Source: Lactonifactor longoviformis DSM 17459
GTDB lineage: Bacteria; Bacillota; Clostridia; Lachnospirales; Lachnospiraceae
DNA: 64,000 bases
NCBI RefSeq assembly: GCF_900129135.1
Contig: NZ_FQVI01000007.1
Location: 112,338 to 176,337 of the forward strand
Reading direction: 5' to 3'
Translations under genes and position numbers: made by a program
The notes under the pieces: generated by a model
What the model was told of the DNA's origin: nothing
Seen by the model: only the letters and a program-made list of their open reading frames with translations
Databases searched by the model: none
In this document: positions 1 to 8,138 of the stretch, one piece after another
Numbering within the stretch: position 1 is the first letter of the stretch
Layout: each line of letters begins with the position of its first letter

Positions 1-785
1 TGCCTCAGATTGTGTACTATGTTTATGCTTATGCCACTCTGTACGGCAACGGCGAAATCGAAAAAGATGAGAAAATTAATGTAGTAGTGCCCACAGGTAA
101 TTTTGGAAATATTCTGGCAGCTTTTTATGCCAAAAATATGGGGCTGCCCATTGATAAACTGATCTGTGCCTCCAATGACAATAAGGTTTTGTTTGACTTT
201 TTCCGCACTGGCACTTATGACAAGAACAGGGAGTTTATTCTTACAACCTCCCCTTCTATGGACATTCTGATCTCCAGCAATCTGGAACGACTCATTTTCC
301 GCCTTGCCGGGAATGATGCAAAAAAGAATCAGGAGTTTATGGACAGTCTGAAAGAGGAAGGAAAATACACCATTACCGGTGAGATGCTGGAAGAACTGAA
401 AGATTTTTATGGGAATTATGCATCCGAGAAAGAGACAGCAGAGACAATTAAGAGAATCTATGAGGATACCGGTTATGTGATTGATACACATACGGCGGTA
501 GCGGCAGCTGTCTATGAAAAATACAAAGAAGAGACTAAAGACGGGAAAAAGACGGTAATCGCTTCCACCGCCAGTCCATACAAATTCACCAGAAGCGTAA
601 TGGAAGCCATTGATGAGAAGTATGCTTCCATGGGTGACTTTGAATTAGTGGATGAGCTGTCAAAGATTTCCAACACACCGGTGCCCAATGCCATCGAAGA
701 AATCCGTACAGCTCCCGTACTTCACAATACTACAGTGGAAGTAGAAGAGATGCCAAAGATTGTTAAAAAAATTCTGGGAATATAA
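1..785 (+). CDS. thrC: Threonine synthase, C-terminal part (cut by left edge)
   Basis: The reading frame is open to the left edge (first full codon at base 3), so the true start and the PLP-binding lysine lie outside the window. About 260 residues remain. They show the threonine synthase C-terminal half: VVPTGNFGNILAA (phosphate/PLP-loop type), KLICASNDN, and a late IASTASPYKF segment. The enzyme converts O-phospho-L-homoserine to threonine and phosphate in the cytosol, the last step of threonine synthesis. The GTG at 12 is an internal valine, not a start. A terminator follows directly, so this is the end of its transcript. Family assignment is firm. Confidence 0.93.
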   Translation, partial: PQIVYYVYAYATLYGNGEIEKDEKINVVVPTGNFGNILAAFYAKNMGLPIDKLICASNDNKVLFDFFRTGTYDKNREFILTTSPSMDILISSNLERLIFRLAGNDAKKNQEFMDSLKEEGKYTITGEMLEELKDFYGNYASEKETAETIKRIYEDTGYVIDTHTAVAAAVYEKYKEETKDGKKTVIASTASPYKFTRSVMEAIDEKYASMGDFELVDELSKISNTPVPNAIEEIRTAPVLHNTTVEVEEMPKIVKKILGI

Positions 786-794
786 GAAAACAGG

Positions 795-829
795 AGATGT
801 CCGGGGGTAATGATCCGGACATCTCTTTG
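795..829 (+). terminator. Rho-independent terminator after thrC
   Basis: A perfect 10-bp stem (AGATGTCCGG at 795-804, CCGGACATCT at 815-824) with a 10-base loop is followed by CTTTGTGTTT. Confidence 0.8.
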
Positions 830-859
830 TGTTTACTGTCAAAATGCAGGATAGACACA

Positions 860-1070
860 AAAATAATTCATTTCACTCATTTTCATCAATTGTCTGACGA
901 TTGACTTAAAAAAACGGATACAGCCAGGGCGGCATGCAGTTATTTACTTTAAAACAGCCAAATGATCGTTTCAAACCAGGAGAAGGCATTCACGTATGGG
1001 ACGCCTGTATAAAGTGGAGTGATTTAGGTAATATGCATATAAAAATAATTCATCTTGCGAAAATAATTCG
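860..1070. repeat. Three AAAATAATTC copies in the pckA upstream region
   Basis: The 320-base gap between the thrC terminator and pckA holds no convincing gene. AAAATAATTC occurs at 860-869, 1042-1051 and 1060-1069, the last two 18 bases apart and 20-47 bases upstream of the pckA -35 box. They may be regulator sites, or chance in AT-rich DNA. The rest of the gap shows nothing recognisable. Confidence 0.35.
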
Positions 1071-1088
1071 AAATCGTTTGTTAAAGTA

Positions 1089-1117
1089 TTGACACCGTAA
1101 GAGGAAAATGAGATAAT
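1089..1117 (+). promoter_or_regulatory. Promoter of pckA
   Basis: A perfect -35 TTGACA (1089-1094), a 17-base spacer and -10 GATAAT (1112-1117) lie 33 bases before the pckA start. The ribosome site AAAGGAGG is at 1136-1143. Confidence 0.8.
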
Positions 1118-1150
1118 AGGTTTGATTTTGGAGAAAAAGGAGGACATAAC

Positions 1151-2842
1151 ATGTCAACAAAAGCATACTATCCAATTAATGAAATTGGTGCTGGCAAGGC
1201 AGGATTCAGCAAAACACGTTCCATCATTGAAGCTGCATTTTATGGCAACAATGTGGTTAAAGTTAACACATTAAAAGAGGCATATGAGTTAGCCAAAAAC
1301 TCTCCTGGAACAGTTGTTACAGATATGCCGGTTTATAGAGGCGAAGAATTTGGACTGGAACCAGATGCAAAAGTATTATTATTCAATGACGGTGCCATTA
1401 CCGGACGTTATGCAGCAGCACGCCGTATCGCCGGAGAACCCGGGGTAGACTGTGCGGCTCTGGATAAAGTGGCTATGGATGCTATCTATGAAGCCCGCTG
1501 GAAAACCATGTACCATGCAGAAGTATATGTAGGTCTGGATCCTGAATTTATGGTTAAAGCTCACCTTCTGATTCCGGAAGGAGAAGAAAATGTTATGTAT
1601 TCCTGGATGCTGAACTTCCAGTATATGTCAGATGAATACGTAAAAATGTATAAAAACTCCAAAGCTGTGGGAGACGGCAAAGAGGCAGATATCTTTATTT
1701 TCTCTGATCCACAGTGGTCACCGGTAGATCATCCGGGCGTGAATTTTGACTGCTTAAGCGATCCGCAGACATTATGCTACTTTAATACGGATCAGAACTG
1801 TGCCTGCATCCTTGGTATGAGATATTTCGGTGAACATAAAAAAGGCACGCTGACCATGGCATGGGCTATCGCTAACCGTAACGGATACGCAGCCTGCCAC
1901 GGCGGACAGAAAGAGTACACACTGGCAGACGGTTCCAAGTACGTAGCATCTGTATATGGACTGTCAGGATCCGGTAAATCCACTCTGACACATGCAAAAC
2001 ATAACGGAAAATACGAAATTAAAGTACTTCACGACGATGCGTTTATTATTAACACAGATACCTGTGCATCCATCGCCCTGGAGCCGACTTACTTCGATAA
2101 AACACAGGATTATCCTGCCGGATGCCCTGACAATAAATTCCTTTTAACTGCACAGAACTGCTCTGCAACCTTAGATGATGAGGGCAAAGTACAGTTAGTA
2201 ACAGAAGATATCAGAAACGGAAACGGACGCGCCATCAAATCTAAACTTTGGGCTCCGAACCGTGTGGATAAAATTGACGAGCCGGTTAATGCAATCTTCT
2301 GGATTATGAAAGACCCGACCATTCCTCCTGTAGTGAAGTTAAAAGGTGCTTCCCTGGCTTCTGTAATGGGTGCAACTCTTGCCACCAAACGTTCCACAGC
2401 AGAGCGTCTGGCACCAGGGGTAGATCCGAACAAGCTGGTAGTTGTTCCTTACGCTAACCCATTCAGAACTTATCCGTTAGCAGATGATTATTCAAAGTTC
2501 AAAAAGCTGGTGGAAGAGAAGAATGTAGACTGCTATATCATCAACACAGGTGATTTCATGGGCAAAAAGGTACAGCCTAAAGATACTTTAGGAATCCTGG
2601 AAGCTATTGTTGAGAAAAAGGCAGATTTCAAACAGTGGGGTCCGTTCTCAGATATCGAAATCTTTGAATGGGAAGGCTTCGTTCCGGACATGAACGACAC
2701 AGAATATGTAACTCAGCTGAAGGCACGTATGAATGACCGTGTAAATGAAATCAAAGCATTCTCCGAGAAGAATGAAGGCTACAACAAGCTTCCTGACGAT
2801 GCGCTGGCAGCTATTCAGAAAGTAGTAGACGAATTAAACTAA
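1151..2842 (+). CDS. pckA: Phosphoenolpyruvate carboxykinase (ATP)
   Basis: ATP-dependent PEPCK interconverts oxaloacetate + ATP and PEP + CO2 + ADP in the cytosol. In fermenting gut Clostridia it often runs toward oxaloacetate, though direction cannot be read from the sequence. The 563-residue product is close to the usual family length. It has the kinase P-loop GLSGSGKST at about 270-278, a form of the family's GLSGTGKTT, followed by the metal/ATP-site segment HDDAFIINTDT. The start is set by a strong AAAGGAGG 7 bases upstream. It is a single-gene unit with its own promoter and a terminator after the stop. Confidence 0.95.
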   Translation: MSTKAYYPINEIGAGKAGFSKTRSIIEAAFYGNNVVKVNTLKEAYELAKNSPGTVVTDMPVYRGEEFGLEPDAKVLLFNDGAITGRYAAARRIAGEPGVDCAALDKVAMDAIYEARWKTMYHAEVYVGLDPEFMVKAHLLIPEGEENVMYSWMLNFQYMSDEYVKMYKNSKAVGDGKEADIFIFSDPQWSPVDHPGVNFDCLSDPQTLCYFNTDQNCACILGMRYFGEHKKGTLTMAWAIANRNGYAACHGGQKEYTLADGSKYVASVYGLSGSGKSTLTHAKHNGKYEIKVLHDDAFIINTDTCASIALEPTYFDKTQDYPAGCPDNKFLLTAQNCSATLDDEGKVQLVTEDIRNGNGRAIKSKLWAPNRVDKIDEPVNAIFWIMKDPTIPPVVKLKGASLASVMGATLATKRSTAERLAPGVDPNKLVVVPYANPFRTYPLADDYSKFKKLVEEKNVDCYIINTGDFMGKKVQPKDTLGILEAIVEKKADFKQWGPFSDIEIFEWEGFVPDMNDTEYVTQLKARMNDRVNEIKAFSEKNEGYNKLPDDALAAIQKVVDELN

Positions 2843-2852
2843 TGCATACAGC

Positions 2853-2883
2853 AGAGCCTCCGGTGTATACCGGGGGCTTTTAT
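2853..2883 (+). terminator. Terminator after pckA
   Basis: AGCCTCCGG pairs with CCGGGGGCT (about 2854-2878, one wobble) around a short loop and is followed by TTTTAT. Confidence 0.75.
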
Positions 2884-2947
2884 AATGCCCTCAGGTAGAA
2901 AATTCTCAATATTCACAAAAATTGGTACATCAATTCAAGTATTAATA

Positions 2948-2976
2948 TTGAAAAATGCGGGAGACTAGAGTATAAT
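2948..2976 (+). promoter_or_regulatory. Promoter of the 6S RNA gene
   Basis: -35 TTGAAA (2948-2953), 17-base spacer, perfect -10 TATAAT (2971-2976). It predicts transcription from about 2983. Confidence 0.8.
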
Positions 2977-2983
2977 AAAATCA

Positions 2984-3190
2984 TAGAAAAGAAAGTAATT
3001 CCTGGGATGTTCGATGACTCCTGTCATTTTGAACCTACATTTACTTTAAACGGGATTCCTATATTGCTCCTCAGATGTCAGGCCGTCATTGCGCAGCGGA
3101 AGGCAGAAGAGGTGTTGCGGTAACCCACCTAGCAGCAGCTAGGAGTCAGAAGATAGGGAACGGCATCCTGGGTTTACAAATGATAGCTGT
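2984..3190 (+). ncRNA. ssrS: 6S RNA (SsrS/BsrA type)
   Basis: 6S RNA binds the housekeeping RNA polymerase holoenzyme by mimicking an open promoter and is released by templated product-RNA synthesis. The 5' part CCTGGGATGTTCG (from about 3001) and the 3' part GAACGGCATCCTGGG (about 3159-3173) pair as the closing stem, matching the conserved 5' GAUGUUCG and 3' GGCAUC halves of bacterial 6S. The middle carries GAACCTACATTTACTTT and CGGGATTCCTATATTG, which I recognise as typical of clostridial 6S. It has a strong promoter and a terminator and carries no sensible gene. The exact ends are estimated. Confidence 0.82.
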
Positions 3191-3200
3191 TACAAAAGAT

Positions 3201-3231
3201 AAAAAAGAGCCATTTTTAATGGCTCTTTTTC
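3201..3231 (+). terminator. Terminator of 6S RNA
   Basis: AAAAAGAGCCATT (3202-3214) pairs with AATGGCTCTTTTT (about 3218-3230). The stem is A/T-flanked, so it may also work in reverse. Confidence 0.8.
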
Positions 3232-3263
3232 TGAAAAGGACATGCGGAAAGAAGGTACAGTGA

Positions 3264-4319
3264 ATGGGAATAATTGAAAAAAGCTTTGGCAGAACAGATG
3301 ATGAAAAAGAAGTATATCTGTATGAACTGACAAATAAGAACGGTTCAGTGATGAAGGTTACAAACTTCGGAGCGATTCTGGTATCTCTGTTGGTTCCGGA
3401 TAAAGACAAGAATCTGAAGGATGTAGTGCTGGGCTACGACAGTGTTACAGAATATTTACATAATCCCTGCTATTTCGGCTCTACAATAGGCAGGAGCGGA
3501 AACAGAATTGCAGGGGGCAGATTTGAGATAAATGGAACCGAATATCAGATTCCCCAGAATGAAAATGGGAATAATCTTCACAGCGGACCTGACGGATATG
3601 AGAAAAAGATCTGGGAAGTGAAGGCTCTGGATGATGAGAAAAGCAGTATTACCTTTTATCATTTCAGTCCGGACATGGAACAGGGATACCCGGGTAACTT
3701 TTCCGTCACTGTAACCTATGAACTTACGGATGAGAATGAACTTAGAATTCATTATGAAGGCAGCTGTGATAAGGATACGGTGGCAAATCTCACCAACCAC
3801 TCCTATTTTAATCTGGGAGGGCACGAGAGCGGTTATGCCATGGGTCAGCTCCTTCAGATACATGCAAGAAAGTATAATCCTGTGATTGACGCTGCATCAA
3901 TACCAACTGGAGAGGTCGCTGATGTTGCCGGAACGCCTATGGATTTTACAGAACTCAAACCAATGAAACAGGAGATTGACGCTGACTTCGATCAGCTGAC
4001 ATATACAGGCGGATATGACCACAATTATGTACTGGACTGGGAGCCTGGAATAGTAAAAGAGGCGGCAAAGGCTTACTGCAGAGAGACCGGAATATGGATG
4101 ACAGTATACACAGATCTGCCGGGAATACAGTTTTATGCAGGAAATGGAATCGATAATGTAGTGGGCAAGGAAGGCCTGATTTACCCTCGCAGGAGTGCGT
4201 TCTGCCTGGAAACACAGTATTATCCCAACGCGGTGAATACACCTGCGTTTCCTTCTCCTGTCCTGAAGGCGGGTGAGACTTATAGTACAACAACCGTCTA
4301 TAAATTTACAGTGGAATAA
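3264..4319 (+). CDS. galM: Aldose 1-epimerase (mutarotase)
   Basis: GalM interconverts the alpha and beta anomers of hexoses such as galactose or glucose in the cytosol, feeding sugar kinases. The 351-residue length is typical. Visible family marks are the N-terminal TNFGAILVSL, GRSGNRIAGG, the NLTNHSYFNLGGH segment carrying the catalytic histidine, and the C-terminal CLETQYYPNAVN with the catalytic glutamate. GAAGG lies about 10 bases upstream of the ATG. It has no Leloir-pathway neighbours here and stands alone between the 6S RNA and a cell-wall gene, with its own terminator. Confidence 0.93.
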   Translation: MGIIEKSFGRTDDEKEVYLYELTNKNGSVMKVTNFGAILVSLLVPDKDKNLKDVVLGYDSVTEYLHNPCYFGSTIGRSGNRIAGGRFEINGTEYQIPQNENGNNLHSGPDGYEKKIWEVKALDDEKSSITFYHFSPDMEQGYPGNFSVTVTYELTDENELRIHYEGSCDKDTVANLTNHSYFNLGGHESGYAMGQLLQIHARKYNPVIDAASIPTGEVADVAGTPMDFTELKPMKQEIDADFDQLTYTGGYDHNYVLDWEPGIVKEAAKAYCRETGIWMTVYTDLPGIQFYAGNGIDNVVGKEGLIYPRRSAFCLETQYYPNAVNTPAFPSPVLKAGETYSTTTVYKFTVE

Positions 4320-4334
4320 GAAGTAAGAGGATAA

Positions 4335-4381
4335 AATCAGGGATACTGCAGAAAAAGCAGTGTCCCTGATTTCTTATTTTT
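4335..4381 (+). terminator. Terminator after galM
   Basis: ATCAGGGA-TACTGC (4336-4349) pairs with GCAGT-G-TCCCTGAT (4357-4370), followed by TTCTTATTTTT. Confidence 0.8.
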
Positions 4382-4404
4382 GTATTTCTGCATATACTAA
4401 TGAT

Positions 4405-5805
4405 ATGAAGCTAAAAAATAAAATTATATGGAAACTGATTGTGATTTTACTCTGCTTTTTGTGCATCCTGTTACTGGCCGTTTTCTCCCAGAGAAAGGAT
4501 GATAATGCCCAGTATATGAATCTTAGGGAAGAGCGGATCTTAAAGGAAAATGAAAGAGCCAGTATCCGGGAAGCCAGGCAGAGTACAAAAACTGTGGAGA
4601 AGACTCAGGAGCAGGAGCCTCAGGAGGGACAGTCTGGGGAGGAGGCAGTATCTGAGGATAAAGTAATACAAGTGTTGATAAAGACAGATGACTACAGCAG
4701 CTATGAACATACCTCCCTTCAGTTTACCGTCCATGGGGATTACAGGATAACGGGAGGGGAGGAAGCATCTGTCCAGTCGGGAGAGACTGTCACTGTGGAA
4801 AGAGATTCTCCTTATTTCAGGGACGGTTCTTTTCGGATAGAACCCTTGGAAGAGAATAACCAGCTTACTCTTTTAAGTGTCTCCAGAGGCCAGGGCAATC
4901 CTTCTTATCAGGGGGCATTCACTATTTATCAGGAGGGGGATGGACTGCGGATTGTGAATGAACTTCCAGTGGAGACTTATCTGCGGGGGGTTGTTCCCAG
5001 TGAGATGCCTTCTTCTTATGAGATGGAGGCTTTAAAGGCCCAGGCCGTGTGCGCCAGGACCTACGCCTATGTCCAGCTCGGGGAGAACAAATTAAAAGAA
5101 CTGGGGGCTCAGGTGGACGACAGTGTCTCTTTCCAGGTCTATCAAAACAGCGGCACGAATGAGAGAACTGATGAGGCGGTAGCGGCGACCAGAGGGGAGA
5201 TCCTCTGTCAGAACGGAAGCCCCATAGATGCCTATTATTTCTCTACTTCCCACGGAAAGACAAGTACAGATGAGGTTTGGGAGGCATCTGCCCCCGCAGC
5301 TTATCTGAAAAGTGTTGTGTGCGAGTACGACAAAGAAGAACCCTGGTACCGCTGGAGTGTTACCTTCTCAAAAGATCAGCTGCTGAAGGGAATTCAAAGC
5401 AGCTATCCGGAGATTACGGATATAAGTTCTCTGGAGATTCTGGAAGTGGGAGAGGGGGATGCAGTCCTGTCCATGGGGATTAATAGTCCAACACAGACGG
5501 TTGCCGTACAGAATGAATATACAATCCGGCAGATTCTGGCGCCGAAAGGACTCAAAATTACCAGGCAGGATGGATCCGTGGTTGATGGAGGCTCTCTTCT
5601 TCCAAGCGCCTACTTTACGCTGGAGGAACTCCGGGAGGGGGACGAATTGAAGGGGTATACCATACACGGGGGCGGCTACGGACACGGCGTGGGATTAAGC
5701 CAGAACGGCGCTCAGCATATGGCACAGGAGGGCAATGGATACAAAGAAATTCTGGAGTATTTTTATAATGGTGTAACCTTAAACCGTGCAGGGGAGATTC
5801 CGTGA
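4405..5805 (+). CDS. SpoIID/LytB-like cell-wall protein
   Basis: The family includes SpoIID, a lytic transglycosylase acting on stem-peptide-free glycan during engulfment, and LytB amidase enhancers. From the ATG at 4405 the 466-residue product has an N-terminal membrane anchor (about 5-25), a charged Glu/Gln/Lys linker (about 30-85), and a SpoIID domain with LRGVVPSEMP (the Glu is the catalytic position in SpoIID), KAQAVCARTYA, a FSTSHGKTS segment, and a C-terminal GGGYGHGVGLSQNGA. An upstream in-frame GTG at 4360 lies inside the galM terminator and is unlikely. No good ribosome site is seen for either start, so the start is less certain than the family. It need not be sporulation-specific. 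Confidence 0.88.
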   Translation: MKLKNKIIWKLIVILLCFLCILLLAVFSQRKDDNAQYMNLREERILKENERASIREARQSTKTVEKTQEQEPQEGQSGEEAVSEDKVIQVLIKTDDYSSYEHTSLQFTVHGDYRITGGEEASVQSGETVTVERDSPYFRDGSFRIEPLEENNQLTLLSVSRGQGNPSYQGAFTIYQEGDGLRIVNELPVETYLRGVVPSEMPSSYEMEALKAQAVCARTYAYVQLGENKLKELGAQVDDSVSFQVYQNSGTNERTDEAVAATRGEILCQNGSPIDAYYFSTSHGKTSTDEVWEASAPAAYLKSVVCEYDKEEPWYRWSVTFSKDQLLKGIQSSYPEITDISSLEILEVGEGDAVLSMGINSPTQTVAVQNEYTIRQILAPKGLKITRQDGSVVDGGSLLPSAYFTLEELREGDELKGYTIHGGGYGHGVGLSQNGAQHMAQEGNGYKEILEYFYNGVTLNRAGEIP

Positions 5806-5817
5806 GTTGACGGTAAC

Positions 5818-5846
5818 TTGCCTGAAAGAATAATTCATGGTATTAT
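5818..5846 (+). promoter_or_regulatory. Probable promoter of the YihY-family gene
   Basis: -35 TTGCCT (5818-5823), 17-base spacer, -10 TATTAT (5841-5846). Confidence 0.5.
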
Positions 5847-5881
5847 GATAGTCATCAAATACTGAAATGGGATCTTATATT

Positions 5882-6784
5882 ATGATAAAGCGTTTCTACC
5901 GGACAGTGAGAGGATTTATGAATAAAATAAATGAAGATCATGTGACTGCCTATTCTGCCCAGGCGGCTTATTTTGTGTTATTATCATTTATTCCATTTCT
6001 GCTCCTTCTGCTAACGTCTGTGCAGTATACTCCAATCAGCAAGCAGCAGATGGCAGATGCGGTGATTAAGGTGTGTCCGGACAGCTTCAAATCCTTTGTG
6101 ACTGGTATTATAGAGGAAGTGTACAACAAGTCCCTTGCAGTAGTTCCCATCACTGCCCTGACCGCTCTCTGGTCTGCGGGAAAGGGAATACAGGCCCTCA
6201 CGAATGGTCTGAACTGCATCTATCAGATACGGGAGACAAGAAATTACCTGGTTACCAGGATACGCTCAATCTTTTATACCATGATCTTTCTGATTGCTAT
6301 CATATGCACTTTGCTGCTTCTGGTGTTTGGAAACAGCATACAGAGGGAACTGACAAAGCATCTGCCTTTTCTCTCTAATCTGGTAGCTATGATTATCAGT
6401 CTGCGTACGGTAATTGCACTGGGACTTCTGGCTTTTGTCTTTCTGTTTCTGTATAAATTTGTGCCGAACCGCAAGGCAACGCTGCGAAGCCAGATTCCTG
6501 GTGCTGTTTTTACTTCCCTGGCCTGGTCTTTGTTTTCCTTCGGTTTCTCCCTTTACTTTGATTATTATGATGGAATGTCCAATATGTACGGGAGCATGAC
6601 CAGCTTGATTCTAATCCTTTTGTGGATGTATATCTGTATGAATATTGTTATGATAGGTGCAGAGATTAACTGCTATTTTGAAGAGAAGTTCCGGCAGGTG
6701 CATTCGGCCGCTATAGAGCGTATCAGAAAAGAGTACGTGCAGCTTCTTGAGGGAAGCAGAGAGGAAGAGGAAAAGGAAAAATAA
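5882..6784 (+). CDS. YihY/BrkB-family integral membrane protein
   Basis: This is a UPF0761/BrkB-type inner-membrane protein, sometimes mislabelled ribonuclease BN; its molecular role is not established. The roughly 300-residue protein has the family signature TAYSAQAAYFVLLSFIPFLL near the N-terminus, LWSAGKGIQALTNGLN, and about six hydrophobic segments, with NMYGSMTSLILILLWMY late. The C-terminal 40 residues are charged and end in a Glu/Lys run. I prefer the ATG at 5882 (weak GGGA upstream) over the in-frame ATG at 5867, which would leave a very short leader with no ribosome site. It is a single-gene unit. Confidence 0.88.
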   Translation: MIKRFYRTVRGFMNKINEDHVTAYSAQAAYFVLLSFIPFLLLLLTSVQYTPISKQQMADAVIKVCPDSFKSFVTGIIEEVYNKSLAVVPITALTALWSAGKGIQALTNGLNCIYQIRETRNYLVTRIRSIFYTMIFLIAIICTLLLLVFGNSIQRELTKHLPFLSNLVAMIISLRTVIALGLLAFVFLFLYKFVPNRKATLRSQIPGAVFTSLAWSLFSFGFSLYFDYYDGMSNMYGSMTSLILILLWMYICMNIVMIGAEINCYFEEKFRQVHSAAIERIRKEYVQLLEGSREEEEKEK

Positions 6785-6791
6785 ATTTTTC

Positions 6792-6819
6792 TTGACAGAA
6801 ATCTTTTATATGTTAGAAT
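6792..6819 (+). promoter_or_regulatory. Promoter of the T-box-pheST operon
   Basis: -35 TTGACA (6792-6797), 16-base spacer, -10 TAGAAT (6814-6819). Confidence 0.8.
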
Positions 6820-6825
6820 ATAAAA

Positions 6826-7088
6826 CAGACATATTTAATGAAAAAGCTGTGAAAGTGCAAGTAGATCTTTATTTTCTTTCAGAGAGAGGAAGTCACCGGC
6901 TGTAAGCTTCCTTAAGTTCAGATAATGATTGAATTTCCCACTGGAGCTGCATTTCTGAAAGCACTGCTGCTACTAGGAAATGACGTGTGAGGCGCGTTAA
7001 GCTGTAATGAGTGCCCGGTTTTCCGGGAATCAGGGTGGTACCACGGAACTGTCAGCTTCGTCCCTTTTTGGGAGGAAGCTTTTTTTGA
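6826..7088 (+). promoter_or_regulatory. T-box riboswitch (phenylalanine) with terminator
   Basis: This tRNA-sensing leader controls pheS-pheT: uncharged tRNA-Phe stabilises an antiterminator and allows read-through. The T-box sequence AGGGTGGTACCACGG at 7032-7046 is canonical. The competing terminator is AGCTTCGTCCC (7054-7064) with GGGAGGAAGCT (7070-7080) and a run of T. An AGTA box (about 6860) and a GGCTG distal loop (about 6898) mark Stem I. The best specifier candidate is a Phe TTC at about 6935-6937. The codon position is inferred, but identity agrees with the downstream genes. Confidence 0.93.
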
Positions 7089-7104
7089 TCGAAAGGAGAA
7101 GAAC

Positions 7105-8124
7105 ATGAAAGAAAAATTACAACAGATTCAGGCAGAAGCTGTAAGACGTATTCAGGAATCCGATTCCCTGGATAAATTAAATGAGGCCAGAGTAGCGTTC
7201 CTGGGAAAAAAAGGCGAACTTACTGCTGTATTAAAAGGAATGAAGGACGTGGCAAAAGAAGAGCGTCCTCTGGTAGGGCAGCTGGTGAATGAGACCAGGG
7301 AAGCCATCGAGAGCCTTTTAGACCAGACGAAGGAAAAGCTGGAAGCCAGACTTATGGAACAGAAACTGAGGGAAGAAGTCATTGATGTGACGCTGCCCGC
7401 CAAAAAAGCAGAGATTGGCCACCGCCATCCAAATACCATTGCCCTGGAGGAAGTGGAGAGAATTTTTATCGGTATGGGCTATGAGGTAGTGGAAGGACCG
7501 GAAGTAGAATATGACCTTTATAATTTTGAAAAACTGAATATTCCGGCCAACCATCCGGCAAAGGATGAGCAGGATACCTTTTATATCAATAAGGACATCG
7601 TGCTCCGCACCCAGACCTCTCCCGTACAGGCCAGAGTGATGGAACAGGGAAAGCTCCCCATCCGTATGATTGCACCGGGACGGGTATTCCGTTCAGACGA
7701 AGTGGATGCTACCCACTCTCCTTCCTTCCATCAGATAGAGGGACTTGTGGTGGATAAGCATATTACATTTGCAGATTTAAAGGGAACGCTGGAGGAATTC
7801 GCTAAAGAGCTCTTCGGCCCGGAGACAAAGACGAAATTCCGCCCTCACCATTTCCCATTTACGGAGCCAAGCGCCGAAGTGGATGTCACCTGTTTTAAGT
7901 GCGGCGGAAGCGGATGCCGTTTCTGCAAGGGATCCGGCTGGATAGAGATTCTTGGATGCGGGATGGTACACCCACATGTGCTTGAGATGTGCGGCATTGA
8001 TCCCGAGGAGTATTCAGGATTTGCTTTTGGTGTGGGACTGGAGCGCATCGCCCTTCTGAAGTATGAAATCGATGATATGCGTCTTTTATATGAAAACGAT
8101 ACACGGTTCTTAAAACAGTTCTAA
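7105..8124 (+). CDS. pheS: Phenylalanyl-tRNA synthetase alpha subunit
   Basis: PheS carries the class II catalytic core of the alpha2-beta2 enzyme that charges tRNA-Phe. The 339-residue protein has the N-terminal coiled-coil arm (about 1-90), then motif 2 ([23 protein letters not shown]) and motif 3 ([13 protein letters not shown]). [17 protein letters not shown] cysteine segment between them is common in this family. AAAGGAG lies upstream of the ATG. It is cotranscribed with pheT 14 bases on, under T-box control. Confidence 0.97.
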   Translation: MKEKLQQIQAEAVRRIQESDSLDKLNEARVAFLGKKGELTAVLKGMKDVAKEERPLVGQLVNETREAIESLLDQTKEKLEARLMEQKLREEVIDVTLPAKKAEIGHRHPNTIALEEVERIFIGMGYEVVEGPEVEYDLYNFEKLNIPANHPAKDEQDTFYINKDIVLRTQTSPVQARVMEQGKLPIRMIAPGRVFRSDEVDATHSPSFHQIEGLVVDKHITFADLKGTLEEFAKELFGPETKTKFRPHHFPFTEPSAEVDVTCFKCGGSGCRFCKGSGWIEILGCGMVHPHVLEMCGIDPEEYSGFAFGVGLERIALLKYEIDDMRLLYENDTRFLKQF

Positions 8125-8138
8125 GGAGGAGAGAAAGA

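Noticed and set aside
3075..3263. Open frame of about 62 codons on the plus strand
   Set aside because: It lies across the 6S RNA and its terminator, has no ribosome site, and no protein-like composition.
4360..4404. Upstream GTG extension of the SpoIID-like gene
   Set aside because: The added codons lie inside the galM terminator stem and have no ribosome site; the ATG at 4405 starts directly before the signal-anchor helix.
5867..5881. Upstream ATG of the YihY-family gene
   Set aside because: It would leave about 14 bases of leader without a ribosome site after the predicted promoter; the ATG at 5882 suits family N-termini better. Not certain.
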